Positions 1 to 11,759 of a DNA stretch of 64,000 bases are shown here, piece by piece; the first letter of the stretch is position 1; the number at the start of each line of letters is the position of its first letter. The notes beneath the pieces were generated by a model. The model made no database searches. It was not told where the DNA came from and was given only the letters and a program-made list of their open reading frames with translations. The position numbers and the translations under genes are program-made. Source of the stretch: Piromyces finnis (taxonomy: Eukaryota; Neocallimastigomycota; Neocallimastigomycetes; Neocallimastigales; Neocallimastigaceae). The stretch is from the NCBI GenBank assembly GCA_002104945.1, contig MCFH01000038.1:475434-539433 (forward strand), written 5' to 3'.

Positions 1-1736
1 AGGGAAAAGAAAGGGATGAAAGAGATAGCCCTATTAAAAGTGTTGTACCCATTAATAATTTAAAGGTTAATCACACTGCTTCCTTAAAAAAATTTAATGC
101 TAATAGTATTAATGAATTGGATGATCCTTGTCCGGATTTACACCAACTCTTTCTTTTATTTAATGCGCAATATTTTCATCACAAATTAGATAGTGTGGAA
201 GTGAGGTGGTCAAAACGTATGACCCTTTGTGCTGGTATATGTTATTACTATCCGGGTGGCTATTGTTCTGTACGGTTAAGTGAACCCCTTTTGAAATTCA
301 GAACACGAGGTAAGATATTTTACAAATATTAATGTTTTATACCTTTTTATATCATTTTATTTATTTTTTAAAATTTAGTATAATTGACAATATATATTTG
401 ATTATTAATTAATTATCATATAGATGATTTCATAAATACACTTCTTCATGAAATGGTAAAATATTTATTGTATTTTAGTATAATAATAAAAGTAATTTTT
501 AATTAAAATAATAATAATATGTTAAACATTTATTAGATTCATGCTTATTTATTTTTAACTGAAGGTAATAAGGATCATGATGGACATGGTGAAAGTTTTC
601 ATCGCATTATGTATAAATTAAATAAAGAAACCGGATCAAATATCACAGTATATCATAATTTTCATAATGAAGTAAATCATTATAGGACACATGTATGGCG
701 ATGTAATGGGTAAATATTTATTACAACAAAGAAAGTCATCTTTCTTTACTAAATATTATAGACTTTATATATTTTAAAATACATTTTTAAATTATTTAAT
801 ATTTTTTTTTTCTTTTTTCAATCTATTTTTTTTTATTTGACATTTTCTAGTCCATGTCGTAATAGACCTCCATTCTTTGGTTATGTAAGACGTTCCATGA
901 ACCGTAAACCTCAGAAAGCAGATCATTGGTGGCGGCAACATCAAATGACTTGTGGTGGTGAATTTATAAAGATTTCTGAACCAGAAGAATATACCCGTAA
1001 ACGTTTAAAGAAACAACAAAAGGATGGAAGTGATACTATGATAGACAAAACACTCTTAAATCAACCTTCTACATCCGATTTTGATAACTTTCAACGATTA
1101 AAAACTATCAACACTACTACTATTTCAAAGCCAAGATCAACTCAAATCACAAAGCCTACTAATTTCATTAAATCTGTTAATCAAATTAAACCTACTCAAT
1201 TAACGAAACCTACCCTAACAAAACCAAAGCCTAGACTTTTTAACCCCACTAAAGTTAATAGTCCTAATCACAGTAAACCTGATCTTTCTTTCCGAACCAA
1301 AATTTTTGATCCTCGAACAAAACGAGAATTTGACGGTGGTGGCCATTTTATTCAAGCTCATGCTGATGATGAAATTGATGATGGTACAAATGATTTTAGT
1401 AATCATAATATTCTTCGTCACCCTACTAATACCAGAAGTTTTGGTGGAACCAGCGGTAAACTTTTTGGTAGAAGTGGTAATGTCCATGGTTTTAAAGATA
1501 AAAAAAATACATCTTCTTCTATTACTACTACTTCCAAGCCAGGAAGTAATATACATGGTTTTGGTAGCTTGAAAAAAACTGTTTCTAATACCGTTTCAAC
1601 TTCTAAACCAGGAAGTAATATTCATGGTTTTAGTAGTTTTAAGAAAAACAATTCTAATACAACCAACTCCACAAAAAAGAATAAAACCTCTGGTAGTAAT
1701 AAAAGTATCTATGACTTTTTAAAAAGAAAGAAATAG
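1..1736 (+). CDS. SPRTN: Spartan (SPRTN/DVC1) DNA-protein crosslink metalloprotease, 5' end outside window
   Basis: Inferred exons are <1-309, 424-455, 537-709 and 851-1736, all with GT-AG introns and matching phases; about 465 residues are visible. The first exon is open to the window edge, so the start is missing. The SprT core is unmistakable: the RMTLCAGICYYYPGGYCSVR and LSEPLLK segments, then the zinc site HEMIHAYLF (HExxH, split by the second intron), then DGHGESFHRIM with the further His ligand, then WRCNGPCRNRPPFFGYVRR. The family cleaves proteins crosslinked to DNA at replication forks. The low-complexity tail holds an SHP-like box FGGTSGKLFG (possible Cdc48/p97 contact), three N-[VI]-H-G-F repeats and a terminal SIYDFLKRKK that resembles a PCNA-binding PIP box. 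No Cys/His ubiquitin-binding zinc finger is visible. The family call is firm; the tail motifs are inference. Confidence 0.93.
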
Positions 1737-2878
1737 ATTTTTAAATATCAAAAACAATTTTCTACATAATTTTGATATCAACAAAACCTTCAAACTTATA
1801 TACGTTTACAATTCAATTTTAATTTGTATATTATATTGTTACCGTTAGCTATATATTTTATTTTTTTTTTTATATCTTCATTCGTCTCTTTGTAAAAATA
1901 AAGAATGAAATATTTATTTTGTAATATTTTATAGTAACATTTTTTCTAAAAAGTTAAATACTTATATTAGAATCATTATCATTATTGTCATAACATCTAC
2001 TATCTATTAAAATTATTGTTAAAAAAAGTTATTTCATAATTATTTTATTTTATATAATAAAAGTTTTCTTTTTTCTTGTGTTTTTTTTTTTTTAATAAAA
2101 TTTTTATATTATTTAAAGTTACATAATTAAAAATTAAAATATTAAAAAAAAAAATTTCATATGGTTAAAAATAATAATAAAAATAAAATAAAATAAAAAT
2201 TATAAAGATTATGAGAAAGAATAAAAAAAAAAGTGTTATAAATAAAATATAAAATAAGTATTGGTTTAATAATGCTTTGTTTTTATTATAAAACTTGTAT
2301 ATTTTGAGTAGTTTTTTTTTTATAGGTATTTGAACTTTTTTTTTTTTAGTATTAAAAACATTTTCAATAATTAAAATTTTAATTAAATTTCATTTAAATT
2401 TTTTTAATTTGAAATTTATATAAAAATTTTTTATTTTTAATTATTAAATTATTTTTTTTTTGTTGACATTTATTAAAAAAAAAAAAAAAAGTATTCTCCA
2501 TTTTTGAATAATAGAAGATAAACCAACAAACAAACAAAAAAAAAAACAACAAAACAATATAAATTATCACTTTTATAATAATATTATTAAAATAAAGTAA
2601 ATATTTATATATATAAAAAAGAAGAAAAAAAGAAATAAAATCTTAAATTTTTTATAATTTAAAAATAAAAGAAAAACATCGAACTTTCATTTTATTTATA
2701 TTTTTAAAAAATAAAAAAAATGTCAAAAATATAAACAATCTATACTAATGAATACATCTATCTTTATTAATAATATATATATTGTCACTCAATAATTAAT
2801 ATTATATATTTATTATCAACATTTTTATTTTCTTATTAATATTTCAATATTAATATATATATATATATAAAAGTCAAA
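1737..2878. other. intergenic A/T-rich DNA between SPRTN and RVS161
   Basis: No reading frame or RNA gene is visible. The stretch is homopolymer A and T runs and short TA repeats. It must hold the SPRTN 3' end and the promoter of the next gene, but no element can be placed. Confidence 0.6.
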
Positions 2879-4810
2879 ATGAGTTGGTATGTACAATGTG
2901 ACAAAATAACACTATAAAATAAATAATTGAAAAGGTCATTGCTTTTATTTATAATTATTAATATAATTACTATTAAAATTATTATATGACTTTGGTATAC
3001 ATTAAATAAATAGGAATGGATTTAAGAAGAAGATTAACCGTGTTGGTACTATGGTAAAATATCAAAACTAGATATTTTTCCTTTCATTTATATAAATGTT
3101 TTAGTAAAGACTAATTTATAATTAATATATATGTCCATGAAATCTTATAGTTAAAACAAACCACTGGTATGATAGGAAAAACAGTAAATATTTTCAATTA
3201 AAATCTATATATAAATTAATATGCTAGAAATAAATTTAAATATGTAATGCTATGAAAAAAAGTCAACATTATATTTAATAAATATTATTTATATATATAT
3301 ATATAAATTACTTCCTTAAATATAACAGGAAGATAAAGAATTCAATAGTAAGGAAAGACGTTTCAAAAGGTAATTGTCAAAAGATATATAACAAAGTTTA
3401 TTCAATATAAATATAAATTATATATATATATAAAAAAAGAAAGAAATATTAAAAAATGTTAATGACACCTTAATAATGAATATTTTTTTTTCTACTAAAT
3501 TTAAATTTTGAATTAAATTAAAAAATCATAAACAATATAGTTATGAAAAGAAAATTACAACTTTATGTAATGAAGCTAAGGAATATTTAAATTATGTTAG
3601 AGGTAAATAATATTAAATGGAATAATATTTTTTAATACTTTATAGAATATTTCATAGTATTTTTTTAAAAAAAAAAAAAAATAAAAAAAAATAAAAATTC
3701 ATAGGTTTTATTCTGTTTTTATAATATTAATACTATATATATAAGTAATAACTTTTTCATATTTATTTTTATTAATTATTATCATTTTTAATTTTGAAAA
3801 TATTTAGCCTTGACTTTAAATGAATATAAGATAGCTGAAGAAATTGATGGTTTATATAACGAAAATTTTGATATGGCTCTCTGTGCTATGAATTTTAAAA
3901 CTGCTGCTGGAAAAATTAACGATGGAACTCGTTTAGAATTTGTAAATTATCATTAAATTGGAAAATAATTAAATATCTCAAAAAATAAAATTTATCATTA
4001 AAAAATAGATAATAAAAATAATTCATAAGCAAAATGAAAGATAAATAATTTTGGGAGGAATCAATATTATAAAAAAAAAAAAAGGATATAAAAAAAATTG
4101 GAATAGCTTTATAAAACAAAAAATATTATATTTTTTTTTAGCAACTAAATAACTAATGATAATTATTTATTATATTATTTATATATTTATCAATTTATAA
4201 TTTTATATAAAATTTTAAATTGATATAAAAAAGGATAATAATTATATAACAACCGTATTAAATCCAGTAAATCAACTTGGTGTCAACTTCCCAACTGTTA
4301 ATCAATTAATTAGTAAACGTGAAAATAAACTATTAGATTATGATGAATGTAAGAGTAAAGTTGATAAATTGGTTGATAAACCTTCCAATGACCCAACAAA
4401 CTTAACTAGAGTAAATATTCAAAGATTAAAAGATTAATCGTTATTAATGTTGTAATAGTTTTATTTTATCATTATTATGTAACCTATGTTTTTATTTTTA
4501 AATATTCGTTACATAGGCTGAAGATAAATTAAATTATGCCAAGGAAGCCTATGATGTTATTAATGATGCTTTATTAGAATATTTACCAAAACCACTTAAT
4601 ACTCGTATTGATTACTTAGAACCAAGTTTTGACGCTCTTATCCTTTCTCAACTTTCATTTTCAGAAAAATCTTTCAATACTCTTAATGAATTACAAAATA
4701 AATTTGCTATTGCTGGTGCCAATTTAGAAAATTTAGAAGATCTTACACAAAGATCAGATTATGCACTTCAAGAATTAAAGAAATTAGGTATCTGTAACTT
4801 TCATCAATAG
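2879..4810 (+). CDS. RVS161: BAR-domain protein, Rvs161/Hob3 (amphiphysin/BIN3) family
   Basis: Eight exons were deduced: 2879-2886, 3014-3053, 3151-3183, 3329-3369, 3541-3602, 3808-3941, 4234-4410 and 4517-4810. They join in frame to 262 residues, against 265 for yeast Rvs161. The first exon codes only MS plus part of a Trp codon; joining gives MSWNGFKKKINRVG, the family's hallmark start. Later matches are EDKEFNSKERRFKR, KVDKLVDKPSND and RIDYLEPSFDALILSQLSF. The product is a banana-shaped coiled-coil dimer that bends membranes during endocytosis and links to actin; it normally pairs with Rvs167/Hob1. There is no SH3 domain, as expected for the Rvs161 branch. Because the gene is split into short exons, single-frame reading misses it completely. 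Splice sites were placed by eye, but every phase closes. Confidence 0.93.
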
Positions 4811-5263
4811 ATGTAATTAAGATTTGGTGTAATAAAAAATCATCCCTCTTTATCGACCTATTCTTTTTAAACTCCCATTAACAATATGACCCATAAACAT
4901 AAATACTTTTTGATATTTTCATTATTAACACATATATATTATATAATAAAAAAGAAAAATAATAAAAAAAAAATTAAAAATATATATATATATATATTTA
5001 AAATATTTAAATAAATAAAACAAATGTGTACTCAAAATTTTTTATTTATTATGAATTGTTATGATGTATATTAGATATTAGTATATAGTATATATTCTCT
5101 ATATTTTTCTTTTTTTTCTTAATCTACCTAAATAATTGATGAATTTTTAAAATTTTATCTTTATATTGTGGCTTGAAAATATGGCACATTATTAAATATT
5201 AAAATAAAAATAATTTTTTAATTTTTAGTTAAACTTTTTAGCATACAATATCTATAGAAAAAA
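4811..5263. other. intergenic A/T-rich DNA between RVS161 and tls1
   Basis: There is no coding signal. It contains TA repeats and T runs and presumably holds the RVS161 terminator and the next gene's promoter. Confidence 0.55.
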
Positions 5264-5600
5264 ATGATTAAATCAAAAAAGATAAAAAAGAAAAATTTAA
5301 GAAAAAGAAGTTCTTCCGTATTGGAAGAAGAAGAAGAAAATATAGAGGAAACTAGGTTTGTATTTTCATATAAAACAATAATATAAAATTATGAAAGTAA
5401 AAGATACTAAATAAAATAATAAATTGAATATTAAAATGGTGAATTAATATAAAGTTTTTTCTATTTTTTTTAAAAAATGTTATTCTATTCATATATGTAA
5501 TATTAATTTTATTATTTATCATTGAAAATAATAATTAAATCCTTTTTTTTTTTTTAATAATGTTTTAATAATTACGTAAAAATATGAATTGAAATTTCAA

Positions 5601-5643
<43 letters not shown>

Positions 5644-7275
5644 GTAACTTAATTCAGGAAGCTATGGAAATTAGAAAATTTAGAAAAAGACCAGAAGGTA
5701 TGGAAACAAAAGAGCTTTCAATTGGTGAGGAAAATAAAAAACAAGTAGGGGAAGAAGTGGAAGCAACAGAACCAATATCAAAGTATAATAATAAAAAACA
5801 TTTTATATATCTATATATCTAAATAATCAATTTAATTATTCATCATTTAATTAAATTAATTTTTTAATTTTAATTAAATAACAATAATGAGTATAAAAAA
5901 TAAAAATTATTTTATTATTATTAAATATTTTAATTAGGATATTAAATTAACTTATTTCTTTTCTTTTCTTTTTTTTTTTTTTACTACATGTATTAATTTT
6001 AACATTTTACCCTCATAGAGCTTTTTCAGATAATTCTGCTATTACAAGTTCATTTAAAACTCAAACTAATTATATGGATACAGAAAAGTTAATGTAAATA
6101 TACTCAAAAGAATAAATAAATAAAATAAAATAACTGGATATTTAATAGTTAAATAAATAACAAAAAAAAAAAAAAAAAAAAAAAATACATTGAAATTTCA
6201 TTTTAAATTTCACATTTCAAATCTAAATCTCAAATTCGAATTTCTTATTTAATTATCATATTTTAAAATATATATATATATAATAATAAATATATTTATG
6301 TGTATATAGGAATAAATATATTGAAGATGAAATTAGAAAGAAAAGAGGTGAAAATATAGAAAATGAAGAAGAAGAAGAAATACAACAAAGTACTGCTACT
6401 GATGAATTTAATAGTAAATATGAAATTCCAGAAAACTTAAAAGTTCGAGAAAAATATATTAAAGAAGATAATGTTACTACTTCTTTATCTATGTTAACAT
6501 CAATCCAAGAAGTAGACTTGGGTATTGAGTACGTTGAACAAATCACTGTTCTTTATATAATTATTAAATAAAAAAAAAACGAGTAATTAATTTTATTTTT
6601 AATTTAAAATATTTGATATTCTAATAAAAAAGGAATAAGTTAAAGAATATTGAAGCAACAGAAAAAGCAAGGGAAAAGTTAGAAAAGGATAAAAAGAAGA
6701 AAAAGGATATGGTGGTAAGCTTTTAAAATATAAAAATAATATAATCAATATTTGAATGAATAATAAAATAAATATATATAGTAGAAAATATTGGGTAAAA
6801 ACTAATTAAAACTATATTATATTCTCATAAAAAAAAAAATGAATAGAATAATCTTATTGGTGTTACAGTAGCAGCTGAAAGATGTAATTATTTACAATAC
6901 ATATTATATTTTAATGATATAGCAATTAGTAATTAATTAATTTATTAATTAAATTATTATTATTATTTCATTATAGTTTACAATGCTAAATCAAACGATA
7001 AAAGATTTGACCGTATGTTTTCTGAAAAGGATAAAGAACAAAAAAATAAAGAAACAGACGATAAATCTCAAAGAGAAGTTAGTAAAAATCCATTAATTGC
7101 AAAAATTAATAAAATGAATTCACATAATTCCGGTTCTTCTAATAATAAATCTGGTAATGGTAATAACAATTATCGTTCAAACCATAATGGAAATGGTGGT
7201 CGAAACTATGATAGAAGAAATATGGCAACAGATGATATTACATATGAAAGATTTAAGAAACGTTTTAGAATGTGA
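5264..7275 (+). CDS. tls1: Spliceosome-associated protein, Hep59/C9orf78/Tls1 family
   Basis: Seven exons: 5264-5355, 5645-5782, 6019-6093, 6310-6528, 6633-6714, 6847-6883 and 6977-7275. They join to 313 residues (human C9orf78 has 289). Order of features: basic then acidic N-terminus, IRKFRKRPEGME, MNKYIEDEIRKKRG, YEIPENLKV, the signature IQEVDLGIENKLKNIE, GVTVAAERFYNAKSND, an Asn/Gly-rich insert, and the end TDDITYERFKKRFRM. In humans the family binds the BRR2 helicase and affects 3' splice-site choice; fission-yeast Tls1 is needed for splicing of telomere-factor transcripts. An (AAT)n tract ends exactly at the second exon's acceptor (TAG at 5642-5644), so a poly-Asn tract readable there is probably intron. 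The start of exon 2 is the least certain boundary. Confidence 0.9.
5599..5642. repeat. (AAT)n microsatellite ending at a splice acceptor
   Basis: About 14 AAT units form the last part of intron 1 of the Tls1-family gene. The repeat itself supplies the TAG acceptor. If read as exon it would encode poly-Asn. Confidence 0.8.
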
Positions 7276-7447
7276 CCTTAATTTCTAAATTCTACAGAAT
7301 ATATTAAGATAATTGATAAAACCAAATGCATACGCCAATATAAATATAATTTCTATTTTATTTATTAAATAAAAACATTTTCTGTTTTCATTGTAATTTA
7401 ATTCTTTCTTTTTTTTTTTTAATTTAATTTCAATTATATCCTACTTA

Positions 7448-7495
<48 letters not shown>

Positions 7496-7997
7496 ATTAT
7501 ATCAACTAAATCTTGATAAAATAATTAATAAATATATATATATAATTAGTGATAATCAATTGATTTAATAATATTATTTATTATTCAAGTTTTTCAATAA
7601 TTAATAATACCATTATTTATTTTAAAATTACTTTTTTTTTTTAAGCATATAAAAGAAATTTTCATTATTATCATCATTTTTATTTTATAAAAATTTTTAT
7701 TTTTTTTATTATTAATATATTTAATAAAAATAAATAATTAAATAATGATTAAATTAATAAGATAAATGTAGTGAAAAGAAATATATAATTATTTATGATT
7801 CTATAAATCTAAATATTCTCTAAATATAATAATTTAGTTTATGCCTTTTTCTATGTTATATTTTTTAAACAAAGATTATAATCTTTAGTTTCTTGATTTT
7901 TCTATTTTTTATTTTTTTATTAATGTAATTGATCCTGAACGTTATTATAATCTATTATTTATCCTTTTTTTTTTTTTTACTCTACTTTCAAATGTAA
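7276..7997. other. convergent intergenic region (tls1 / RRP36 3' ends)
   Basis: It lies between two converging genes and holds their 3' ends. It includes an A run of about 40 bases near 7454-7493 and many T runs. No gene is visible. Confidence 0.6.
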
Positions 7998-9850
7998 CTA
8001 TTCATCTCTTTTACGTGGCATAAGCTTATGTTCTTTACTAGCATTCTTCTTTCTTCTCTTTTCCAATATTTTATCAATAGATTTGGATTTGGTATTCTTG
8101 TATTTGTCAATTAATTCCATTCTCTTGAGATCAGCTATTTTATTTATAAATAAAAAAAAAAAAAAAGAATTAATAACAATGTAACTTTTTATTTCTCAAG
8201 AAAATTTATTTAAAAAAAAAAAAAATAAAAAAAAAACAATCCACAAAAAAATCAAACAATTACCCTTCTTTAAGTAGAATGGTTTCTTTCCTTCCTTAAC
8301 TCTTTGAATTTCCTTCTTACGCCATTCACGTTTAATAGATTGTCTTCTTTCTCTTTCCTTTTCAGTTTGTTTTTTAGATTTCTAAAAGATAAATAATAAT
8401 AAATTTATTACATTTATCATAACAATTAATAAAGAAATACATAATATATATACTATATAATATATAATAATAAACAATTTATAAATGTATATTACCAAGG
8501 ATTGATAAACTCTCATTAATTTTTCCTTTTCTATTGAATTTTTGGTCTTTTTTATTTTATCTTGAATCATATTCATTTCATTTTCTTCCATTTCAGCAAG
8601 GAATTTGTAGGATTTTTTAAATAAATCTTCATTATACTTTCCAGAAAGGTTATCAAATCTTGGATCTCTTGCTTTCTATTAATAAATATATAATAAGGAT
8701 AGCAAAATCCATCGATTATAATAATAAATATTGATAAAATTACAAAAAAATAAATAATATTATTATTAATATAATAAAATATATAAAAATAAAAGTAGTG
8801 TAAAATCTTATAATTCTTTCAAACAAATTTATTATTATTATAATTGTTATTAATATTTATTTATTTTTCACTATACTTTACCTTCTTTTTAATTTCAACA
8901 ACTTCTCTATATCTACTAACTGGTTTTTTCGATGAAATTTCCATAGGTCTAAAAGAAAAAAAAAGAGAATTATTATTAATAAAATTCCAAATCTTGAAAA
9001 AATAATACATAGTACACATAGTACATGTTGAAATAAAAAATTTATTCAATACATTTCTAATTATCAATTTTATAAAATGTAAATTACTATGACTATTGTT
9101 GTTACTACTATTATCACCTACCACTATTATTATCATTATTATTATAAATTCTAAAATTCACAACTTACCTATTTTTATTTTCTCTCTTCTTAATGACTTG
9201 AGGTCCTCTTTTTTGACGGAGAAGTTTCAATGATTCTTTTGCTTTACTTATTGTTTCATCCTTAATAATATTAGATTTATTGGATGTTTTAGAAAATGTT
9301 TTATTAAATTCTTTCATTCCCATTTTTTGTTGTATCTTTGCTATTTGGCTAAATGGAATTTTTGATAATTCTAATAATTGGTAAATTTTATAAAGAAATT
9401 GCGTTATAAATAAATTTTAAAATGAAATCTTCGGATTAATAAACATATATAATGTATTCCTAAATAAGTACCTTTTTCTAATTGTTCCTAATATATTTTA
9501 ATATTGAAAAAATTATTTTTTCAAAATAAAAAAGATGATATTTTTGAAATTAATTTATAATTTTAAATTTAAAGAAATCTGATTTTAAATTAAAATTAAG
9601 TTTTATATAAATATATATTTATTTATTTAATTTATAATAAATGACAAAATATATATACAATTTGTTGGTCTCTGTTATCATTTTCTTCATCATCAGAATC
9701 ACCTTCAATAATTTCTTTTTCAGAATCATAGTCTTCTTCTCCTTCATCATCCTCAGTTTCAACTATTTCTTCTTCGGAGTCATCATATTCTTCTTGAGAA
9801 TCAAATTCTTCTTCAAATTCTTCTTCCTCTTCTTGATATTGTTTTTTCAT
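7998..9850 (-). CDS. RRP36: Rrp36, 90S pre-ribosome (SSU processome) factor
   Basis: Seven exons on the minus strand: 9850-9659, 9487-9472, 9370-9169, 8948-8882, 8675-8496, 8381-8264 and 8134-7998. They join to 303 residues; yeast Rrp36 has about 300. The N-terminal 64 residues are almost all Asp/Glu. Then come LSKIPFSQIAKIQQKMG, RGPQVIKKRENKNRP, MEISSKKPVSRYREVV, the signature ARDPRFDNLSGKYNEDLF, a charged helix, KKPFYLKKADLKRMELIDKY, and KILEKRRKKNASKEHKLMPR at the end. The protein acts in the nucleolus in early 18S pre-rRNA cleavage. Exon 2 is a 16-nt microexon encoding EQLEK plus one base; it is needed to keep frame. The gene is divergent from MPDU1. Confidence 0.92.
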
Positions 9851-10504
9851 TTTTCAATATATATATCTTATACTAAAAAAAAAAAAAATTAGAAAAAAAA
9901 AAAAAGATAAAATGAAATACTAATTATATATCTTTATTGAACGATTTTTTTTAATTTTATGTTTTTCTTATGATTAAATCACGTGAATTGTTATTTATAT
10001 ATTTTGATTTGGAATTTACATATCTATAAATAAATATATTAATAAATTTAATAAAAAAACTATGAAATTTCACTAATAAAAGTAAATGAATAAATAGATT
10101 AAAATTAAATAAAATAGATTTTATTATTAAAATGAATAATTAATTATTTTTTTTTAAAAATTTATTTTAAAAAAAAAAGAATAAAAAAAAATAAAATAAA
10201 AAAAAAGAAAAAGAAAAAGGTAGTTTACATCAAGTAAAATGAAAAAAAATATTACCATTAAATACAATATTATAACTATATTATTAACTTCATTAATAAA
10301 ATCTTTTTTATCATTATTCTCTATATTTAATAAATATGATATAAAATTACTTTATTTTAAATTCAAATGTTTACTTGGAAAATTGTATTTCTTCATCAAT
10401 TTAAATAATAAAATATTCAATCCAAACTAATACATATAAATTATAAATGTACATATATTTTATACCACTATTCATAGTTTAAAAAAAAATTAAAATAATT
10501 AACT
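9851..10504. promoter_or_regulatory. shared upstream region of divergent RRP36 and MPDU1
   Basis: This 654-bp stretch separates the start codons of two divergent genes and must hold both promoters. It is A/T homopolymer-rich with no recognisable factor site. A 63-codon plus-strand frame at 10239-10430 has only low-complexity composition and is not called. Confidence 0.5.
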
Positions 10505-11759
10505 ATGAGTCAGCTTATTAATTTCGTTAAAGATTTTATTATTTCTCTTATCGGTGATAAGTGTTACGTTGAATTAGTTGAAAACTTAAATGTTACCAAC
10601 TTTGAATGTTTAAAATATTCATTTTCTAAAGTTCTTGGTTTAGGTATGGTTTGTGGTGGAGCCATTCTTAAAGTTCCACAAATCATTAAGATTTTAATGT
10701 CAAAATCTACAAAGGGTATTTCTGTTACTTCTTACTTTTTAGAAATCTTAGCTCTTTTAATTAGTATTTCTTACAATGTTCGTTTCGGCTATCCATTCAC
10801 TACTTGGGGAGAATATCCATTCATGGGTAAATATATAATAATAAAGGTTTTTAATTAAAATTATATATATATATTTGAATAGTGTATATAGAAAAAGCGA
10901 AAAGAATATACATTATTTAAATTATATATAATTATGATATTAAAAAAATAATATTAATAAATTTATTTATATTATTTATTTATATATTTGGAAATATTCC
11001 TTCTCAATACAATTATTATATATAGCTATTCAATGTTTCATTGTTCTTTTCTTAATATACTTTTACAAGAAAACTAGAAAGAATTTAGCTTACCTTTTAG
11101 CTCCTTTACTTATTTTACTTGTTATTTTTAACCAAAGTAAGTAAACAATACTAATATATATTTCATTTTTTAAATAGTTTTGAAATATGGTTATATTCAG
11201 AAAAAAAAATATAAAAATTATATAGTAAAAATAAATAAATATTATAATGGGATTTCCTCAAATGCATATATTAGTGTATTTTATAAGAGACATTAAAAAA
11301 TAATAATTTATATATATATGTAAAATGATTTTTACTTTTTTTTTTAAAAAAAAAAAAAAACATTTATAAATTAGTTATTAATTTATTACTTTTATCTTTT
11401 TATTGTTATAATAAATAGCTTTCATTCCAAACAAACTTCTTCAAATTCTTCAAACTTGTACTGTTGGTATTACAATCGCTGGTCGTTTACCACAAATTTT
11501 TGCTAACTACAAGAATCGCAGTACTGGTGAATTATCTGCTCTTACTGTCTTCTTCCAATGTGCTGGTTCATTAGCTAGAGTTTTCACTACTCTTCAAGAA
11601 GTTGACGATTACGTTGTTATGGCTGGTAATCTTATTGCCTCTTCATTAAATACTGTATTATTCATTCAAGTTCTCTACTATTGGAGATCTGCAAGTTATC
11701 TTCCACTCGATTCAAAAAAGATTGGTAAGGGTAAGCCAAAGAATAAGAAGAGAATATAA
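10505..11759 (+). CDS. MPDU1: MPDU1 (Lec35), dolichol-phosphate-mannose utilisation, PQ-loop membrane protein
   Basis: Three exons, 10505-10826, 11026-11136 and 11419-11759, join to 257 residues (human 247). Matches run through the whole family: CLKYSFSKVLGLGMVCGG, then the first PQ loop KVPQIIKILMSKSTKGIS, then TTWGEYPFM, a central hydrophobic block, the second PQ loop GRLPQIFANYKNRSTGELS, LTVFFQCAGSLARVFTTLQE and a Lys-rich C-terminus. It sits in the ER membrane with several hydrophobic spans. It is needed for dolichol-phosphate-mannose and -glucose to be used in N-glycan, GPI-anchor and mannosylation pathways. All intron phases agree and the donors are good matches (GTAAAT, GTAAGT). Confidence 0.94.

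Noticed and set aside
1215-1572. 113- and 88-codon frames overlapping the SPRTN tail
   Set aside because: Other-frame shadows of a low-complexity coding exon.
3916-4119. 67-codon minus-strand frame
   Set aside because: Lies across an intron of RVS161; low complexity.
5589-5644. Poly-Asn start of a tls1 exon
   Set aside because: The phase requires the acceptor at 5643-5644; the AAT tract is better explained as intron.
9641-9892. 83-codon plus-strand frame
   Set aside because: Shadow of the acidic first exon of RRP36 on the other strand.
10239-10430. 63-codon plus-strand frame upstream of MPDU1
   Set aside because: Composition is only I/K/L/F/N from A/T-rich DNA, no homology that I recognise, and it lies in a divergent promoter region.
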